A stretch of DNA of 9,077 bases from Akkermansiaceae bacterium (GTDB lineage: Bacteria; Verrucomicrobiota; Verrucomicrobiia; Verrucomicrobiales; Akkermansiaceae). The stretch is taken from contig JACMMB010000261.1 in assembly GCA_014379305.1 (NCBI GenBank), positions 1-9,077 on the forward strand, given 5' to 3'. Both the position numbers and the translations under genes were made by a program. Positions 7,215 to 9,077 of the stretch are shown here, in pieces. Numbering within the stretch: the stretch's first letter is position 1; every line of letters begins with the position of its first letter. Under the pieces are notes generated by a model, which saw nothing but the letters and a program-made list of their open reading frames with translations, did not search any database and was not told the origin of the DNA.

Positions 7215-7858
7215 GCTGCGGTGGCGGCTGCTTTGGCGGTTTGAAGGGTGCGGACGTATGCAATGATGGCCCAGCGGTCACGAATCGGGATATTTGCCGC
7301 GTAGCCGCTCATCTGGCCCTTGCCATTGGTAATGACTTCAAACATCCGCCCGTCCGGGTAAGCTCCGGTTTTGTAGGGATCCAGGTGGAAATTCGCGATG
7401 CCGGGAACCCCGTATTTACTGGTGATACCCATGCCGTCGCCGGATTTTCCATGGCAGACGGAACAATAAATTCCAAATCGCTCCTCGCCGCGATGAATCA
7501 AGGCTTCAGCGGTTTCCCCGGTGAGTTCAAGCTCTTCGGGCATGCCTGTTCCGTAGTAATCGCCGACGTGACCGGTGTAATAATAACCGGTCTGGCCACC
7601 GAACTCATACTCGGGAATTCCACCGATCTCACGCTGGCCTGCTTCGCTGAATCCGCGAGGCTGGGTTTCTTTGACCGGGTGCCGTGAACCCAGGCGATCT
7701 GCGAAAAACGGGTCCGGAGACTGCGCCTTGAGCTTATCCTGATTGTCCATATCAGGGAAAATCTGAATCGGCGGCTTGGAGAATTTTTGACCGCGGAAAC
7801 CCCCGATTCCCACAATCAGGACGGCGATGATCGCGTAAGCTAGAAAGAAATAGCGCAT
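7208..7858 (-). CDS. actE: Alternative complex III subunit ActE (monohaem cytochrome c)
   Basis: A 216-residue periplasmic cytochrome c of the ACIII complex, the likely exit point for electrons. An N-terminal hydrophobic segment (about residues 4-20) is followed by FPDMDNQDKLKAQ, typical of the ACIII cytochromes, and then a class I domain with CSVCHG (Cys132, Cys135, His136) and probable axial Met183 in GQMSGYAANIP. The domain closes with RDRWAIIAYVRTLQ, a common ActE ending. The only cysteines are the two haem cysteines, so there is no lipobox; the protein must be held by its N-terminal helix, whereas ActE in characterised ACIII complexes is a lipoprotein. ATG at 7858 is 33 nt after the actD stop. 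The call is firm from motifs and from its place between actD and actF. Confidence 0.93.
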   Translation of the reverse strand: MRYFFLAYAIIAVLIVGIGGFRGQKFSKPPIQIFPDMDNQDKLKAQSPDPFFADRLGSRHPVKETQPRGFSEAGQREIGGIPEYEFGGQTGYYYTGHVGDYYGTGMPEELELTGETAEALIHRGEERFGIYCSVCHGKSGDGMGITSKYGVPGIANFHLDPYKTGAYPDGRMFEVITNGKGQMSGYAANIPIRDRWAIIAYVRTLQTAKAAATAAK

Positions 7859-7891
7859 GGCTGGTTTAAAATTAAATCGGGTGGGTGTTGA

Positions 7892-8449
7892 TTATAGATC
7901 TTCCTCTTCAACAAGTTCGATGTTCTCTCCGCCGATCTCAGCGAGGAGATCGCGGGTGGCGTGGGGGCTGAACTTTGCATCCCGGGCCTCGATGGCGATG
8001 AAGAAACCATCATCGGTGGCACGATGGAATTGCCTGCTGGCGAAAAGCGGATGATTCAGGCGTGGAAGCTGAATCAAGCCGAGCAATCCGAAAAGGACCG
8101 TGAAACCGGCAAACAGAATCGTAAGCTCGAACATTACCGGAAAAAAGGCGGGGATGGTGAAGATGTTGGCGGGCTTCGCCTGGACGGTGGTCGGATAGAT
8201 CAGGACCTGGGTGGAATATTGCAAGGCAAACGCAGTCGCTGTGCCGGTCAAACCACCGAAGAATACGAACCACGGCAGAATGGAACGCTTCAAGCCCATC
8301 GCGCCGTCAAGTCCGTGGACAGGATATGGCGTGTAGCAATCCCATTTGCGGAAGCCGGCATCGCGCACCTGCTCCGCCGCCTTGTAAAGCGCGGAGGCGC
8401 TGCTGAACTCGGCAAGATAGCCATAAACGCGTTTGCGGGTGGTGCTCAC
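7892..8449 (-). CDS. actD: Alternative complex III subunit ActD (DUF3341 family)
   Basis: A 185-residue ACIII membrane subunit without cofactors, thought to be structural. The family pattern is clear: an N-terminal soluble part (VYGYLAEF...AAEQVRDAGF), the conserved YTPYPVHGLDGAMGLKRS at residues 39-56, then two membrane helices (about 57-78 and 102-125) and a cytoplasmic tail ending in acidic residues (ELVEEEDL). The start is GTG at 8449: an in-frame TGA lies eight codons upstream and the next in-frame Met is at residue 51, inside the conserved motif. The gap to actC is 39 nt. Length and order (C-D-E-F) match known ACIII operons. Confidence 0.94.
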   Translation of the reverse strand: MSTTRKRVYGYLAEFSSASALYKAAEQVRDAGFRKWDCYTPYPVHGLDGAMGLKRSILPWFVFFGGLTGTATAFALQYSTQVLIYPTTVQAKPANIFTIPAFFPVMFELTILFAGFTVLFGLLGLIQLPRLNHPLFASRQFHRATDDGFFIAIEARDAKFSPHATRDLLAEIGGENIELVEEEDL

Positions 8450-8454
8450 TGGAT

Positions 8455-8466
8455 GGAAATTATTTG
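8455..8466 (-). repeat. 12-nt leader motif before actD
   Basis: Identical minus-strand copy of CAAATAATTTCC, ending 5 nt before the actD GTG start. It lies inside the 39-nt actC-actD spacer, so here it is not constrained by coding sequence. It matches the copy before actF at 7203-7214. Confidence 0.35.
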
Positions 8467-8488
8467 TTCAGTTGGAATTTTCAGGAAA

Positions 8489-9077
8489 TCAGCTTTTCGA
8501 GGCGGGAAATTCCTTTTGATATGCGGCGATTTCCTTCGTCCCCTTATCGTCATGCGATTCGAGGTCTTCGAAGTGCGGGTCACTCTCGGGCTTGGCCCAT
8601 TTCACCTCGGCGATGTTGATGCAGGGGAGGAATCGCAGGAAAAGCAGGAAAAGAGTCAGGAACAATCCAATCGTGCCCACGAAAGTCATCATCTCCACAC
8701 CGGAGGGCGAGTAGGTTTTCCAATCGCCTGGCAGCCACATCCGGGTGAGCGTGGTGACGATGATGACAAAGCGCTCAAACCACATGCCGACGTTCACACA
8801 CATCGCCACAACCATCACGACCCAGAGATTTTCCCTACAGGCCTTGAACCAGAACACCTGGGGGGATAAGACGTTGCAACTCATCATTGCGGCGTATGCC
8901 CACCAATACGGTCCGGCGATCCGGAACTTGAAGGCGTCCATTTCATAAATCGCGCCGGAGTAAAACGCCACAAACAGCTCCATCAAATAGGCATAACCGA
9001 CGATCGTGCCGGTCAGCAGGATGATTTTAGCCATGTTATCGATGTGTTTCATCGTGATCATGTCCTGAAGACCGTAG
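8489..9077 (-). CDS. actC: Alternative complex III subunit ActC (NrfD-like), C-terminal part only
   Basis: The frame is open to the right edge, so the first roughly 60% of the gene is missing; the Met at 9061 is internal, because the codons upstream (YGLQDMIT) still match the family. Visible are the last helices of an NrfD/PsrC-like integral subunit: IDNMAKIILLTGTIVGYAYL, then SPQVFWFK, NVGMWFERFVIIVTTL and a final helix ending in FLRFLPCINIAEVKW. A hydrophilic 30-residue tail with several acidic residues follows. In ACIII, ActC binds quinol together with the iron-sulfur subunit ActB. It is the first gene in the window on the shared transcript and is followed by actD after 39 nt. About 196 residues are present of an expected 450-500. 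Confidence 0.92.
   Translation of the reverse strand, partial: YGLQDMITMKHIDNMAKIILLTGTIVGYAYLMELFVAFYSGAIYEMDAFKFRIAGPYWWAYAAMMSCNVLSPQVFWFKACRENLWVVMVVAMCVNVGMWFERFVIIVTTLTRMWLPGDWKTYSPSGVEMMTFVGTIGLFLTLFLLFLRFLPCINIAEVKWAKPESDPHFEDLESHDDKGTKEIAAYQKEFPASKS

Noticed and set aside
7961..8869. 302-codon open frame on the plus strand
   Set aside because: It is antisense to actD and actC, is rich in charged residues without family motifs, and spans two well-supported genes. It is a by-product of their codon use.

Overview
The window is one dense, nine-gene polycistron, all on the minus strand, so it is transcribed from the right edge towards the left. It encodes part of an aerobic respiratory chain. 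The first four genes in transcription order are the 3' half of an alternative complex III (ACIII) operon: actC (5' end off the right edge), actD, actE and actF. ActA and ActB are expected beyond the right edge. Next comes a four-gene block: a membrane-anchored monohaem cytochrome c, a CcoN-like membrane protein, a CcoO-like cytochrome c, and a second monohaem cytochrome c paralogous to the first. The last gene is an A-type haem-copper oxidase subunit I (ctaD), whose end is off the left edge.

The mid-50s GC content, the ACIII genes (DUF3341 ActD, NrfD-like ActC and ActF) fused to an oxidase operon, and the style of the CcoN/CcoO pair suggest a Verrucomicrobiota or other PVC-group bacterium. 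This is an inference from family recall, not a database result.

Functionally, ACIII oxidises membrane quinol and passes electrons through haem c subunits such as ActE to cytochrome c domains, and CtaD reduces O2. The unusual part is the block between them. The CcoN-like protein keeps the fold and the sequence around the active site, but every Cu_B histidine, the cross-linked tyrosine, the high-spin haem histidine and one low-spin haem histidine are replaced. It cannot be a conventional oxidase. Its CcoO partner has an intact CxxCH haem site but a Cys where the axial Met is expected. CtaD keeps all metal ligands and the D-channel residues, but has Ile where A-type enzymes usually have the K-channel Lys. 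No subunit II (Cu_A) gene precedes it. The simplest reading is a catalytically dead cbb3-like module, bracketed by paired cytochromes, kept as a structural or electron-transfer link between ACIII and an A-type oxidase.

There is no gene-free stretch longer than 66 nt. No internal promoter, tRNA, rRNA, mobile element or CRISPR array is visible. Gene starts lack Shine-Dalgarno sequences, and two of them share an identical 12-nt leader.
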